Shown in pieces: positions 34,191-43,313 of a stretch of DNA of 64,000 bases. The number at the start of each line of letters is the position of its first letter. Position 1 is the first letter of the stretch. Where the stretch lies: positions 5,022,001 to 5,086,000 of the forward strand of contig NZ_CP015118.1 of the NCBI RefSeq assembly GCF_002116905.1, written 5' to 3'. The notes beneath the pieces were generated by a model, which was given only the letters and a program-made list of their open reading frames with translations, had not been told where the DNA came from and made no database searches. The stretch is from Piscinibacter gummiphilus (GTDB lineage: Bacteria > Pseudomonadota > Gammaproteobacteria > Burkholderiales > Burkholderiaceae_C). Made by a program: the position numbers and the translations under genes.

Positions 34191-34463
34191 TCACGCCGGA
34201 CCCGGCCCGCGGCTGCGACTCCGTCCGAGACGGAGGCACAACACGACGATGAAGCCCACCACGGAGAACAGCAATCCATGGAGGACGGCCGCACCGATCG
34301 TGGCCCGAAGCACCACGACACCGAATGAGAATCCGAAGGCGAAGCCGTAGGCAATGGGCAGGTAGCGATACAGCCCCTTCTCGTTCCACCAGCGCAACGC
34401 CAGCCAAGCCGCCAGGCCGAGGCCGCTCAGGAAGACGAGCGCGAAGATCCCCGGAGTCTTCAT
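34191..34463 (-). CDS. small hypothetical membrane protein
   Basis: A 90-residue protein with about three hydrophobic stretches (FALVFLSGLGLAAWLAL, YGFAFGFSFGVVVLRATIG, LLFSVVGFIVVLCLRL) and a basic C-terminus. The ATG at 34463 has AGGA about 9 bp upstream; a TTG at 34472 would add three residues. No family recognised. It stands alone between the cytochrome gene and the candidate sRNA. Confidence 0.55.
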   Translation of the reverse strand: MKTPGIFALVFLSGLGLAAWLALRWWNEKGLYRYLPIAYGFAFGFSFGVVVLRATIGAAVLHGLLFSVVGFIVVLCLRLGRSRSRGPGPA

Positions 34464-34481
34464 CAGGTACAATCCTGCCAG

Positions 34482-34657
34482 TTGACTTGCATCGACGAGT
34501 CAGCGCCTGTACAGGCAAAGCCGCTTGCGTCGGCGCGTCGAGTGTTCGAACGACGAGAAAAACAACAAGAGCACACGCAATGTGCCGTAAACGTGGGCCG
34601 CGAAAGAGCCCACGACCAAATCTCCTGCTGATGAAGCCCGCCTCGAGCGGGCTTTTT
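34482..34657 (+). ncRNA. candidate small RNA ending in an intrinsic terminator
   Basis: The 210-bp gap has no credible gene but holds a TTGACT -35-like box (34482-34487), the palindrome GCCTGTACAGGC (about 34505), a CGTCG/CGACG hairpin, an A-rich unpaired stretch that could bind Hfq, a GTGGGC/GCCCAC hairpin and then a clean terminator. No good -10 was found, so the start is uncertain and the 5' boundary is nominal. Confidence 0.35.
34635..34657 (+). terminator. intrinsic terminator
   Basis: AGCCCGC (34635-34641) and GCGGGCT (34647-34653) pair around CTCGA and are followed by TTTT. On this strand no gene lies just upstream, so it ends a non-coding transcript; it may also serve the convergent nitroreductase gene weakly. 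Confidence 0.75.
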
Positions 34658-34673
34658 CATGGGCGCGCCGAGC

Positions 34674-35351
34674 TCAGGCGTCGAAGCCGACAAAGACAGC
34701 CGCTTCGTCCACGGACTTCCGCATCGACACGACCGCATTCGCCGGGAAGCTGTCGTCCGGCCAGCCCATCGCCACACAGGTCTGGATGACCTGGTCCTCC
34801 GCGATGCCCGCCTCGGCGCGCACGACCGGCGACTGCATGATGCCCTGGCTGTTGATGACACAGCCCAGGCCCCGCGCCCATGCTGCATTGACGAGGCAGT
34901 TGACCACCCCGCCGCAGTCGAACGGGGCCACGTCGCTTCCGTGGATCGAGCGGTCGTAGGTGACGACGATCGACACGGGCGCGTCGAATTGGCGGAAGCC
35001 GCGGAGCACCCATTCCTGGCGCCGTTCCTTGTCGTCGCGTTCGATGCCCATCGCGCCGAAGAGCTGCTTGGCCACGCCGATCTGGCGTTCGCGGTGGACG
35101 CCGGCGTAGTCGGGGCCGACGCGGAATTCTCTCGAATGCGGTACCCCGGCGAGGTTGCGTTCCACGTTGCCGGCGCGGATGCGGTCGAGGGCGTCGCCCG
35201 TCACCACGTAGAAGTTCCAGGGTTGGGTGTTGTAGGACGTGGGGGCGCGCATGGCCAGCGAGAGGATCTCGCGGATCAATTCCTTCGAGACGGGCTTGGG
35301 GAGGAAGCCGCGGATGCTTCGGCGGGACTGAATCACTTCATCGAACTGCAT
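34674..35351 (-). CDS. nitroreductase-family FMN enzyme
   Basis: A 225-residue FMN-dependent oxidoreductase. The N-terminal RRSIRGFLPKPV and APTSYNTQPWNFYVV are the FMN-binding signatures of the nitroreductase family; GVVNCLVNAAWARGLG and MGWPDD (usual xGYP/D) follow in the right places. It reduces nitroaromatics or quinones with NAD(P)H, but the physiological substrate is unknown. The gene stands alone. Confidence 0.9.
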   Translation of the reverse strand: MQFDEVIQSRRSIRGFLPKPVSKELIREILSLAMRAPTSYNTQPWNFYVVTGDALDRIRAGNVERNLAGVPHSREFRVGPDYAGVHRERQIGVAKQLFGAMGIERDDKERRQEWVLRGFRQFDAPVSIVVTYDRSIHGSDVAPFDCGGVVNCLVNAAWARGLGCVINSQGIMQSPVVRAEAGIAEDQVIQTCVAMGWPDDSFPANAVVSMRKSVDEAAVFVGFDA

Positions 35352-35436
35352 CGGTGCCTCGCGTTGGTCAGAATCCTGCGCAGTCTAGGGGCGGATCGTT
35401 CGGTGGTTCGTCGCGGTGGTGACTCGACCGCTGGCC

Positions 35437-35569
35437 GAAGCCTCCGGCTTCGTCGGAGGAGGGTTTGGCTCAGAATCGCTTGAGCGATTCTTCGGGGCTT
35501 CGCCCCGCGGGCCGATGGCCCGCGCCCAAACAGTCCACCGGACTGTTTGAACGAACCCTGTGAGGGTTC
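35437..35569. repeat. array of consecutive short hairpins next to tRNA-Ser
   Basis: Six perfect hairpins of unrelated sequence follow one another with almost no spacing: GAAGCC-TCC-GGCTTC (35437-35451, alternative CCTCCG/CGGAGG pairing to 35459), AGAATCGC/GCGATTCT (35472-35491), CGGGG/CCCCG (35493-35507), GCGGGCC/GGCCCGC (35507-35523), AAACAGTCC/GGACTGTTT (35528-35548) and GAACCCT/AGGGTTC (35553-35569). Loops are 3-5 nt. None has a T-run. No credible gene covers the region; it lies downstream of tRNA-Ser on the minus strand. Confidence 0.7.
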
Positions 35570-35593
35570 TCGACCCTCCCACTCGAACGCCAA

Positions 35594-35623
35594 TGAAAAG
35601 AGCCCGCACATGGCGGGCTCTTT
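35594..35623 (-). terminator. terminator of tRNA-Ser transcript
   Basis: An 11-bp stem (AAAGAGCCCGC/GCGGGCTCTTT) with a 5-nt loop, read on the minus strand, ends in TTTTC just beyond the tRNA 3' end. Confidence 0.7.
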
Positions 35624-35627
35624 GCAT

Positions 35628-35715
<88 letters not shown>

Positions 35716-35777
35716 TGGTGTCACTGCTGGCAGGTCGCTGCCAAGCCGCAGATTCTAGCCGAGAAATGGAAAGCAAC

Positions 35778-37073
<1,296 letters not shown>

Positions 37074-37111
37074 GGTGTCGGTCTTCTTGTCTGAGAACGA
37101 AAGGGAAAAGT

Positions 37112-38089
37112 TCAGCGCGGCGCGACGCCGGCCATGGCCTTGTCGCCGAGGCCCATCGGGAGCGGGAAGTGCACGGTCTCCTCGACACCGGGCATCTTGC
37201 GCACCGACACGGCGCCGAGCGCACGCAGGCGTTCGATGACTTCGGTGACGAGGATCTCCGGCGCGGACGCACCCGCGGTGAGGCCCACCCGGCGGCGGCC
37301 CTCGAACCATTCGGACTTCAGGTCGTCGGCCTTGTCGACCATGTAGGCGTCGGCACCCAGGCGTTCGCCCAGCTCGCGCAGGCGGTTGCTGTTGGAGCTG
37401 GTGGGGCTGCCCACCACGATCAGCACGTCGACCTGCGGGGCCAGCACCTTGACCGCGTCCTGGCGGTTCTGGGTGGCGTAGCAGATGTCCTGCTGCTTCG
37501 GTTCGCGCACGTTGGGGAAGCGGCGCTTCACGGCGGCGAGGATCTCGGCGGCGTCGTCGACCGACAGCGTGGTCTGGGTGACCACCGCGAGCTTGTCGCT
37601 CTGGGCCACCTGCACGCTGTCGACGTCGGCCACGTCCTCCACGAGGTAGATGCCCTCGTTGAGCTGGCCCATCGTGCCTTCCACTTCGGGGTGCCCCTTG
37701 TGGCCGATCATGATGAAGTCGTAGCCTTCCTTGTGCAGCTTGGCCACCTCCACGTGCACCTTGGTGACGAGCGGACAGGTGGCGTCGAAGATGCTGAAGC
37801 CGCGGGCCTGGGCCTCGCGCCGCACTTCCTGCGAGACGCCGTGCGCGCTGAACACCAGCGTGGCGCCAGGCGGCACGTCGGCCAGGTCCTCGATGAAGAT
37901 GGCGCCCTTGGCCTTCAGGTCGTTCACGACATAGGTGTTGTGGACGATCTCGTGGCGCACGTAGATGGGCGCGCCGAACTTGCGGATGGCGCGCTCGACG
38001 ATCTCGATGGCGCGGTCGACCCCTGCGCAGAAGCCGCGGGGTTCGGCCAGCAGCACCTCGTCGAGGCCGGTGGGTTGTGCTTCAGCCAT
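37112..38089 (-). CDS. ispH: 4-hydroxy-3-methylbut-2-enyl diphosphate reductase
   Basis: Last enzyme of the MEP isoprenoid pathway; iron-sulfur protein making IPP and DMAPP. The 325-residue protein shows the three cluster cysteines in PRGFCAGVDRA, DATCPLVTK and QQDICYATQNR, plus HGV and the PTSSNSNRL substrate loop. The ATG at 38089 overlaps the stop of the FKBP gene (TGATG), the conserved fkpB-ispH pair of proteobacteria. All family landmarks are intact. Confidence 0.97.
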   Translation of the reverse strand: MAEAQPTGLDEVLLAEPRGFCAGVDRAIEIVERAIRKFGAPIYVRHEIVHNTYVVNDLKAKGAIFIEDLADVPPGATLVFSAHGVSQEVRREAQARGFSIFDATCPLVTKVHVEVAKLHKEGYDFIMIGHKGHPEVEGTMGQLNEGIYLVEDVADVDSVQVAQSDKLAVVTQTTLSVDDAAEILAAVKRRFPNVREPKQQDICYATQNRQDAVKVLAPQVDVLIVVGSPTSSNSNRLRELGERLGADAYMVDKADDLKSEWFEGRRRVGLTAGASAPEILVTEVIERLRALGAVSVRKMPGVEETVHFPLPMGLGDKAMAGVAPR

Positions 38090-38532
38090 CACAGCACCCC
38101 GATCAGGTGGACTTCGAACGTGACCGGCTGGCCGGCCAGCGGGTGGTTGAAGTCGAAGAGGAGCCAGTCGGTGCCCTTCTCGCGCACGACACCGGCGTAC
38201 GAGGCCTGGCCGTCGGGCGTGGGGAACTGCACCACGTCGCCGACGTGGTACTCGGCGTCGGGGTCGCCCAGCTCGTGCAGCAGCGAGACCTTCACCTTCT
38301 GCAGCATCTCGGGGTTGCGCTCGCCGAAGGCTTCGCCCGGGGCGAGCGTGAAGGACGTGCGCGTGCCCTCCGGCAGGCCCAGCAGGCGGGCCTCCATGGC
38401 GGGGGCGAGTTCACCCGTGCCGAGCGACAGCGTGGCCGGCTTCTCGTTGAAAGTGTTGATCAGGTCGGCGCCGTCGGGCCCCGCCAGGCGGTAGTGCAGG
38501 GTCAGGAACGAGCCCTGTTGAACGTGGTTCAA
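38089..38532 (-). CDS. fkpB: FKBP-type peptidyl-prolyl isomerase (SlpA-like)
   Basis: A 147-residue FKBP-type prolyl isomerase. LTLHYRLAGPDG, FNEKPATLSLGTGELAPAME, PGEAFGERNPEM and DFNHPLAGQPVTFEVHLIGV are the FKBP/SlpA landmarks, with the insert-in-flap domain between. The start appears to be TTG 38532; no in-frame ATG lies near. Its stop overlaps ispH, matching the conserved pair. It is divergent from radC. Confidence 0.92.
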   Translation of the reverse strand: MNHVQQGSFLTLHYRLAGPDGADLINTFNEKPATLSLGTGELAPAMEARLLGLPEGTRTSFTLAPGEAFGERNPEMLQKVKVSLLHELGDPDAEYHVGDVVQFPTPDGQASYAGVVREKGTDWLLFDFNHPLAGQPVTFEVHLIGVL

Positions 38533-38619
38533 GGAATATCCCGGTTCGATGGACTGAGGGGCAATTTTAGGTGCCCGGGCGAACCCGGTCCCGGAAATGC
38601 CCTGAAATAGCATTTTCCT

Positions 38620-39291
38620 GTGCTCAAAGACCTCCCTCCCGACGCCCGCCCGCGCGAAAAACTGCTCGCCCGCGGCCCCGCCGCGCTCGCCGACACCGAA
38701 CTGCTCGCCCTGCTGCTGCGCACCGGGGTGCGGGGCACGCCGGTCATGCAGCTGGCGCGCAACCTCCTCGACCAGTTCGCCGGCCTGCCGGCCCTGCTGC
38801 AGGCCAGCCCCGACGAACTGAAGCAGGTGCGCGGCCTCGGCCCCGCCAAGCGGGCCGAACTGGGCGCCGTGCTCGAACTCGCCCGCCGGTCCCTGACCCA
38901 GGAACTGGCCGAACGCCCGGTGTTCGACAGCCCCGCCCGCGTGAAGCAGCACCTGCGCCTCACCCTCGGCCACCTGCCCCACGAGGTGTTCGCCGTGCTG
39001 TTCCTCGACGCCCAGAACCGCCTGATGCGCCTGGAGGAAATGTTCCGAGGCACCCTCACGCAAACGAGCGTGTACCCCAGGGAAGTGGTGCGCCGCGCAC
39101 TGGAGCTGCACGCGGCGGCCGTGGTGCTGGCCCACAACCACCCGTCGGGCCTGGCCGAGCCCTCGCGGGCCGACGAGTTCCTCACCACGGCGTTGAAGAA
39201 CGCGCTGAACCTGGTCGACGTGCGGGTGCTCGACCACCTGGTGGTGGGGCGCACCGAGGTCGTGTCGTTCGCGGAACGGGGATTGCTTTGA
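38620..39291 (+). CDS. radC: RadC-family JAB/MPN-domain protein
   Basis: A 223-residue protein with a helix-hairpin-helix start (RGPAALADTELLALLLRTG, VRGLGPAKRAELGA) and a C-terminal JAB domain whose metal motif AHNHPSGLAEPSRAD (HxH...S..D) is complete. Although named for DNA repair, the role of RadC remains unclear; the fold is that of deubiquitinase-like metalloproteases. The start is GTG 38620. It opens a plus-strand run with the Smr protein and ureD. Confidence 0.94.
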   Translation: MLKDLPPDARPREKLLARGPAALADTELLALLLRTGVRGTPVMQLARNLLDQFAGLPALLQASPDELKQVRGLGPAKRAELGAVLELARRSLTQELAERPVFDSPARVKQHLRLTLGHLPHEVFAVLFLDAQNRLMRLEEMFRGTLTQTSVYPREVVRRALELHAAAVVLAHNHPSGLAEPSRADEFLTTALKNALNLVDVRVLDHLVVGRTEVVSFAERGLL

Positions 39292-39313
39292 CCGCCCGGC
39301 GGCCCTCCCGCAC

Positions 39314-40045
39314 ATGCCCGACAATCGAGCCACCGTGACCAAGATCAAGAGCCTCCATGACCTCGCCGACCTGCGCGTCGCCTTGAAAAAGGCCGAGCAG
39401 GAGGCCGCCGAACGCGCCGAACGCGAGCGGGTCGAGGCGGCGCGCCTCGAGCGCGAGCGCAACCTGTTCTCGCACGCCGTGGGCCGCGTCAGCGCGCTGC
39501 CGTCCACGGGACGCGTGGAGCCCGTGCGCGCGCGGGTCGAACCCGAGCCGCGCCAGCGCGAGCAGGACGAGCAGGCCGTGCTGCGCGAGGCCATCTCCGA
39601 CGAGTTCGACGTCGAGACCCTGCTCGACACCGACGAGGCCCTGTCGTTCCGCCGCCCCGACATCGGCATCAACGTCGTGCGCAAGCTGCGCCGCGGCGGC
39701 TGGACCATCCAGGCCCAGATCGACCTGCACGGCCTGCGCCGCGACGAGGCCCGCGAGCAGCTCGCGGCCTTCCTGCGCGACGTGGTGCGCCGCGGCCTGC
39801 GCTGCGTGCGCGTGGTCCACGGCAAGGGCAACGGCTCGCCCGGCCGCGAACCCGTGCTCAAGGGCAAGGTGCGCACGTGGCTCGTGCAGAAGCAGGAAGT
39901 GATCGCCTTCGTGCAGGCCCGCGCCTCCGAGGGCGGCCACGGGGCGCTGATCGTGCTGCTGAACGCCACGTCGGGCCCGTCGTCCTCGGCCACCACCCTC
40001 GCCTCCCCCTTGTCCCCTTCGCCCGAGACGAAACGCCCCCGATGA
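39314..40045 (+). CDS. Smr-domain protein
   Basis: A 243-residue protein. The N-terminal third is a charged, probably coiled-coil helix (ALKKAEQEAAERAERER). The C-terminal half is an Smr (MutS2 C-terminal) domain, with QIDLHGLRRDEAREQL and VVHGKGNGSPGREPVLKGKV, the nuclease-type DLHG and HGKG motifs. Stand-alone Smr proteins are linked to cleavage of mRNA on collided ribosomes or to DNA nicking. Start ATG 39314; a GTG at 39335 is also possible. The stop overlaps the ureD start by 4 bp. Confidence 0.88.
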   Translation: MPDNRATVTKIKSLHDLADLRVALKKAEQEAAERAERERVEAARLERERNLFSHAVGRVSALPSTGRVEPVRARVEPEPRQREQDEQAVLREAISDEFDVETLLDTDEALSFRRPDIGINVVRKLRRGGWTIQAQIDLHGLRRDEAREQLAAFLRDVVRRGLRCVRVVHGKGNGSPGREPVLKGKVRTWLVQKQEVIAFVQARASEGGHGALIVLLNATSGPSSSATTLASPLSPSPETKRPR

Positions 40046-40872
40046 GCTGGCACGGCCACCTGACCCTGAACTACCGCCGCGACGGCGCCCGCACCACCGT
40101 CGCCGACCGCCACACCGGCCCGCTGCGCATCCTGCAGAGCCTCTACCCCGAGGGCCCCGGCATCTGCCACAACGTGCTGGTGCATCCGCCCGCGGGCATC
40201 GCCGGTGGCGACGTGCTGGGCATCGACACCACCGTGGGCGCCGGGGCGCACGCGTTCATCACCACGCCGGGCGCCACGCGCTTCTACAAGAGCAACGGGC
40301 AACCCGCGCTGCAGACGGTGTCGGTGCAGGTCGAGGACCACGCCCGCCTCGAATGGCTGCCGCTCGAGACGTTGTGCTACCCGCGCCTGCTCGCGGAGAA
40401 CCGCATGGCGTTTTCACTCGCGCCGCAGGCCGAGATGATCGGCTGGGACGTGCTGGCCCTCGGCCTGCCGGCCAGCGGCGCGCCGTTCGACGCCGGCCGC
40501 TTCACGCAGGAAATCCGCCTCGGCGACGCGTGGCTCGAACGGGGCACGGTCGACGGCGGCGACCACCGGCTGCTGCAGTCCCCGCTCGGCTGGGCGGGCC
40601 GCAGCGTGATGGCCACGATGTGGTTCGCCGCGGGTTCGGCCCTCTCCACCGAACGACGCGACCGGCTGCTCGCAGGGGCACGCGAAGCCTTCGAGGGCCA
40701 CGCCCTCGCCCACGTCGCCGGGGCCACGTCCCCCCATGGGCAGGTGGTGGTGGTGCGCACGCTCGCGCACCGGGTCGAGCCGGCGATGGGCCTGCTCACC
40801 GCGGTGTGGTCGCGCTGGCGCCGCGACGTGTGGCAGCTCGGCGCCACGGTGCCGCGCGTGTGGCGCACCTGA
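40042..40872 (+). CDS. ureD: urease accessory protein UreD
   Basis: Binds urease apoprotein and, with UreF and UreG, supports nickel delivery. The 276-residue protein has the UreD landmarks HPPAGIAGGDVL, TTPGATRFYKS, LEWLPLETLCYP and GWDVLALGLPASG. It is an ordinary full-length UreD. What is unusual is its place: the normal partners ureABC and ureEFG do not follow; instead it meets a convergent DUF4148 gene and its terminator. The urea transporter urtABCDE lies 2.4 kb away in the opposite direction, so the locus looks rearranged. Confidence 0.93.
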   Translation: MSWHGHLTLNYRRDGARTTVADRHTGPLRILQSLYPEGPGICHNVLVHPPAGIAGGDVLGIDTTVGAGAHAFITTPGATRFYKSNGQPALQTVSVQVEDHARLEWLPLETLCYPRLLAENRMAFSLAPQAEMIGWDVLALGLPASGAPFDAGRFTQEIRLGDAWLERGTVDGGDHRLLQSPLGWAGRSVMATMWFAAGSALSTERRDRLLAGAREAFEGHALAHVAGATSPHGQVVVVRTLAHRVEPAMGLLTAVWSRWRRDVWQLGATVPRVWRT

Positions 40873-40876
40873 AACG

Positions 40877-40903
40877 AAAAAAAGGGCCGCCCAGCGGCGG
40901 CCC
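40877..40903 (-). terminator. intrinsic terminator of DUF4148 gene
   Basis: GGGCCGCC (40884-40891) and GGCGGCCC (40896-40903) pair around CAGC; on the minus strand the stem is followed by seven T (40877-40883). Confidence 0.85.
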
Positions 40904-40945
40904 AAGAGGAGTCGAAGCGAATGGAAGCGAAGTCGTCGTCGCGGC

Positions 40946-41368
40946 TCAGGAGCCGCTGAAGGTCGAGCGGCCGCGTTGCTGCGAACGCAGCGCCGTGCGG
41001 GTTTCCTCACGCACCTGCTCGCGGGTCAGGGTCGACTCGACCTTCGGGGCGCGGGCGTATTCGGCGCGGGTGCTGTAGTCCTCGATCGAACCGTCGGCGA
41101 TCGCGGCGGCCACCTCGGCCTTGACCTGGGCGCGGGTCAGGCTGGAACCGGCGATGTCCTGCACGAACAGGCGGTCGTCGCGGTCGCTGCGCAGCAGTTC
41201 GCCGGAGGCGCGGGCACGGGCCACGTCGGCCTTCACCTCGGCGCGGGTCAGCGTCGACTGCACGGTGGGCAGGCTGTAGTCACGGAGGGGGTCGAACTCG
41301 CCGCCGGCGAAGGCGGAGGAACCGGCAACGGCGAGGAGGGCGGCGGCGAACAGGGTCTTGCGGGTCAT
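40946..41368 (-). CDS. DUF4148-family exported protein
   Basis: A 140-residue protein with a Sec signal (cleavage after AFA, about residue 21). The mature part has three related repeats beginning STLTRAEVKADVARA, SSLTRAQVKAEVAAA and STLTREQVREETRTA, the DUF4148 pattern common in Burkholderiales. Function unknown; family members are often abundant and stress-related. ATG 41368 is preceded by AGGAAG. A strong terminator follows. Confidence 0.88.
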   Translation of the reverse strand: MTRKTLFAAALLAVAGSSAFAGGEFDPLRDYSLPTVQSTLTRAEVKADVARARASGELLRSDRDDRLFVQDIAGSSLTRAQVKAEVAAAIADGSIEDYSTRAEYARAPKVESTLTREQVREETRTALRSQQRGRSTFSGS

Positions 41369-41558
41369 GATGATCTTCCTTGGTGTCAGAGGTTGCGCTT
41401 TGCACTGGGCAATGGCGGCGGGATTGCCGTCTTGTCCACCTCGGTGAGTCGTCGTGTTGAATCGCTCATCGATGGGGTGAACTTTAGGGATTACCCTGGA
41501 CCGGAAAAAGCATGCGGCGGCCAATAGGTTGTTCCATGGCTCGCAACAATGAGCAGCC

Positions 41559-41584
41559 AAAAGAAAGGCCGCCCGAGGGCGGCC
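41559..41584 (-). terminator. intrinsic terminator of GST gene
   Basis: GGCCGCCC (41567-41574) and GGGCGGCC (41577-41584) form a stem; on the minus strand it is followed by TTTCTTTTGG. Located just after the glutathione S-transferase stop. Confidence 0.75.
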
Positions 41585-41605
41585 TGCTGCGGAACCGGAT
41601 CCCGT

Positions 41606-42280
41606 TCAGTCGTTTGCGAAGCTGTACGGCCCGCCCCGCTCCAGCGCCCGTTTGTACGCCGGCCGCGCATGGATGCGCGCGAGCCACGCCAGCGCCTTCG
41701 GCCGCCGTTCGTCGAGGCCCGCGCGCTGCCGCGAGGCTTCGAGCGGGAAGCTCATCTGGATGTCGGCCGCGGTGAACTCGGGGCCCGCGAACCATTCGCT
41801 CTTCTGCAGTTCGCCTTCGATGAAGTCGAGCTGGCGAGACAGGTTCGGGTCCACCAGCGTGCCGAGCACCTTGTCGGCGATGCCGCGGGCAATGGGCTTG
41901 ATGAAGAACGGCATCTTCGTGTGCTTGATGCGTTCGAAGATGAGCTTCAGCAGCAGCGGCGGCATCGCCGAACCTTCGGCGAAGTGCATCCAGTAGCGAT
42001 GGCGCAAGGCCTCGGGCGTTCCCGCGGCCGGGGCCAGGCGGCCCTGCGCATACCGCTCCATCAGGTAGTCGATGATCGCGCCCGACTCCGCCACCGTGAC
42101 GTCGCCGTCGGTGATCACCGGCGACTTGCCGAGCGGGTGCACCTGGCGCAACTCGGGCGGGGCCAGCATGGTCTTCGGATCGCGCTGGTAGTGCTTGATC
42201 TCGTACGGCACGCCGAGCTCTTCGAGCAGCCACAACACACGCTGCGAACGGGAATTGTTGAGGTGGTGGACGGTGATCAT
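41606..42280 (-). CDS. glutathione S-transferase family protein
   Basis: A 224-residue two-domain GST. The thioredoxin-like N-domain starts HHLNNSRSQRVLWLLEELG, with the glutathione-side motif HPLGKSPVITDGD and the E-S pair in VAESGAIIDYL. The C-terminal helical domain follows (FAGPEFTAADIQMSFPLE is the conserved N-capping/hydrophobic-staple region). The serine in NNSRSQ rather than tyrosine suggests a bacterial beta/theta-like type. Single-gene unit with its own terminator; substrate unknown. The 225-bp gap upstream (42281-42505) shows no gene or clear site. Confidence 0.92.
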   Translation of the reverse strand: MITVHHLNNSRSQRVLWLLEELGVPYEIKHYQRDPKTMLAPPELRQVHPLGKSPVITDGDVTVAESGAIIDYLMERYAQGRLAPAAGTPEALRHRYWMHFAEGSAMPPLLLKLIFERIKHTKMPFFIKPIARGIADKVLGTLVDPNLSRQLDFIEGELQKSEWFAGPEFTAADIQMSFPLEASRQRAGLDERRPKALAWLARIHARPAYKRALERGGPYSFAND

Positions 42281-42505
42281 CGCGGGCGGATGGTTGGAGA
42301 GGAAGGTCGGGCATTGTGACTCAAGGCCCCTCCCCCCGCATGGCGGCCTTGTCCGACACGACAGTCAGGCGGGACCGACACCACGTCGCCCCCTCGCCCG
42401 ACAGGGCGCGCACCCGCCGCTCCCTACAGTCATCTCACTTGCCGCGCCTCACGGTGCGGAAGGAAAACACGCTGTCCATCACGCCATTCACACTGAGGTG
42501 ACACC

Positions 42506-43255
42506 ATGAACAAGACCTTCAAGCTCCTGCTCGCCTGCGTTCCCGCCCTCTTCATCGCAGCCTGCGGCGGCGACGACGACATCGACGACAAGCTGGACAT
42601 CGCCGACCCGCAAGTGCGCCTCGTGCACGCGGTGCCCGCCGGCCCCAACGTCTCGCTCTTCCGCGACAACGTGGCCCAGTCCGCCGCGGTGACGAACGTG
42701 CCGTACGCCGGCGCGTCGAACTACTTCGACGTGGACACGAGCTCGGCCACGTGGTCCGTGCGCACCACGGTGGGCAACGTGGACATCGGCTCGTCGCTGT
42801 TCGAGGCCACGCGCGGCAACCGCTACACGCTGATGGCCGTGCCGGGCGCCGGCGCCACCACCGAAGTGCTGAACATCCGTGACCCGTACAACAAGAACCT
42901 GACGTCGGACAAGGGCCGCGTGCGCGTGGTGAACGCGGCGTTCAACCAGATCAACATCGATGCCTACATCTTCGAGCCCACCGTCGACACCGGCGCCTCC
43001 ACGGTGACGCCGAACTTCCCGGCGGTCGCCTACCGTGCGGCCTACCCCGCCACCGGCAACGACTCGGTCGAGTTCGAAGCCGGCAACAAGGCCTACAGCC
43101 TGACGCTGACCGCCGCCGGCACGAAGACCCCGGTGTTCCGCGCGCCGATCACGATGGCCAACGACGCCGACCTGCTCGTCGTGGTGCTGCCGGACCGCGT
43201 GCTGCTGGTGACGAACGCGGCCACCCCCGCCACGGAACTGACGAACACGCTCTGA
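42506..43255 (+). CDS. DUF4397-domain lipoprotein
   Basis: A 249-residue protein with a lipoprotein signal (IAAC, Cys about 20) and an acidic linker GGDDDIDD. The mature part starts VRLVHAVPAGPNVSLFRDN, the DUF4397 pattern, and a second similar module follows near VRVVNAAFNQINIDAYIFE. The fold is probably beta-sandwich. Function unknown. A single-gene unit ended by a strong terminator. Confidence 0.85.
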   Translation: MNKTFKLLLACVPALFIAACGGDDDIDDKLDIADPQVRLVHAVPAGPNVSLFRDNVAQSAAVTNVPYAGASNYFDVDTSSATWSVRTTVGNVDIGSSLFEATRGNRYTLMAVPGAGATTEVLNIRDPYNKNLTSDKGRVRVVNAAFNQINIDAYIFEPTVDTGASTVTPNFPAVAYRAAYPATGNDSVEFEAGNKAYSLTLTAAGTKTPVFRAPITMANDADLLVVVLPDRVLLVTNAATPATELTNTL

Positions 43256-43282
43256 TCGATCATCTGCTCGATGACCCTCGTT

Positions 43283-43308
43283 GGGCCCGCTTCGGCGGGC
43301 CCTTTTTT
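43283..43308 (+). terminator. intrinsic terminator of DUF4397 gene
   Basis: GGGCCCGC (43283-43290), loop TTCG and GCGGGCCC (43295-43302) are followed by TTTTTT. Faces the convergent end of urtE. Confidence 0.9.
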
Positions 43309-43313
43309 GCCCG

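Noticed and set aside
34673..35351. tmRNA or SRP RNA in the gap before the nitroreductase
   Set aside because: No tRNA-like domain, tag reading frame or SRP Alu/S-domain motif could be found in 34464-34673.
35437..35569. CRISPR array beside tRNA-Ser
   Set aside because: The hairpin units differ in sequence, and there are no constant repeats or spacers of equal length.
43283..43308. Terminator as bidirectional, serving also urtE
   Set aside because: On the minus strand the stem is not followed by a T-run.
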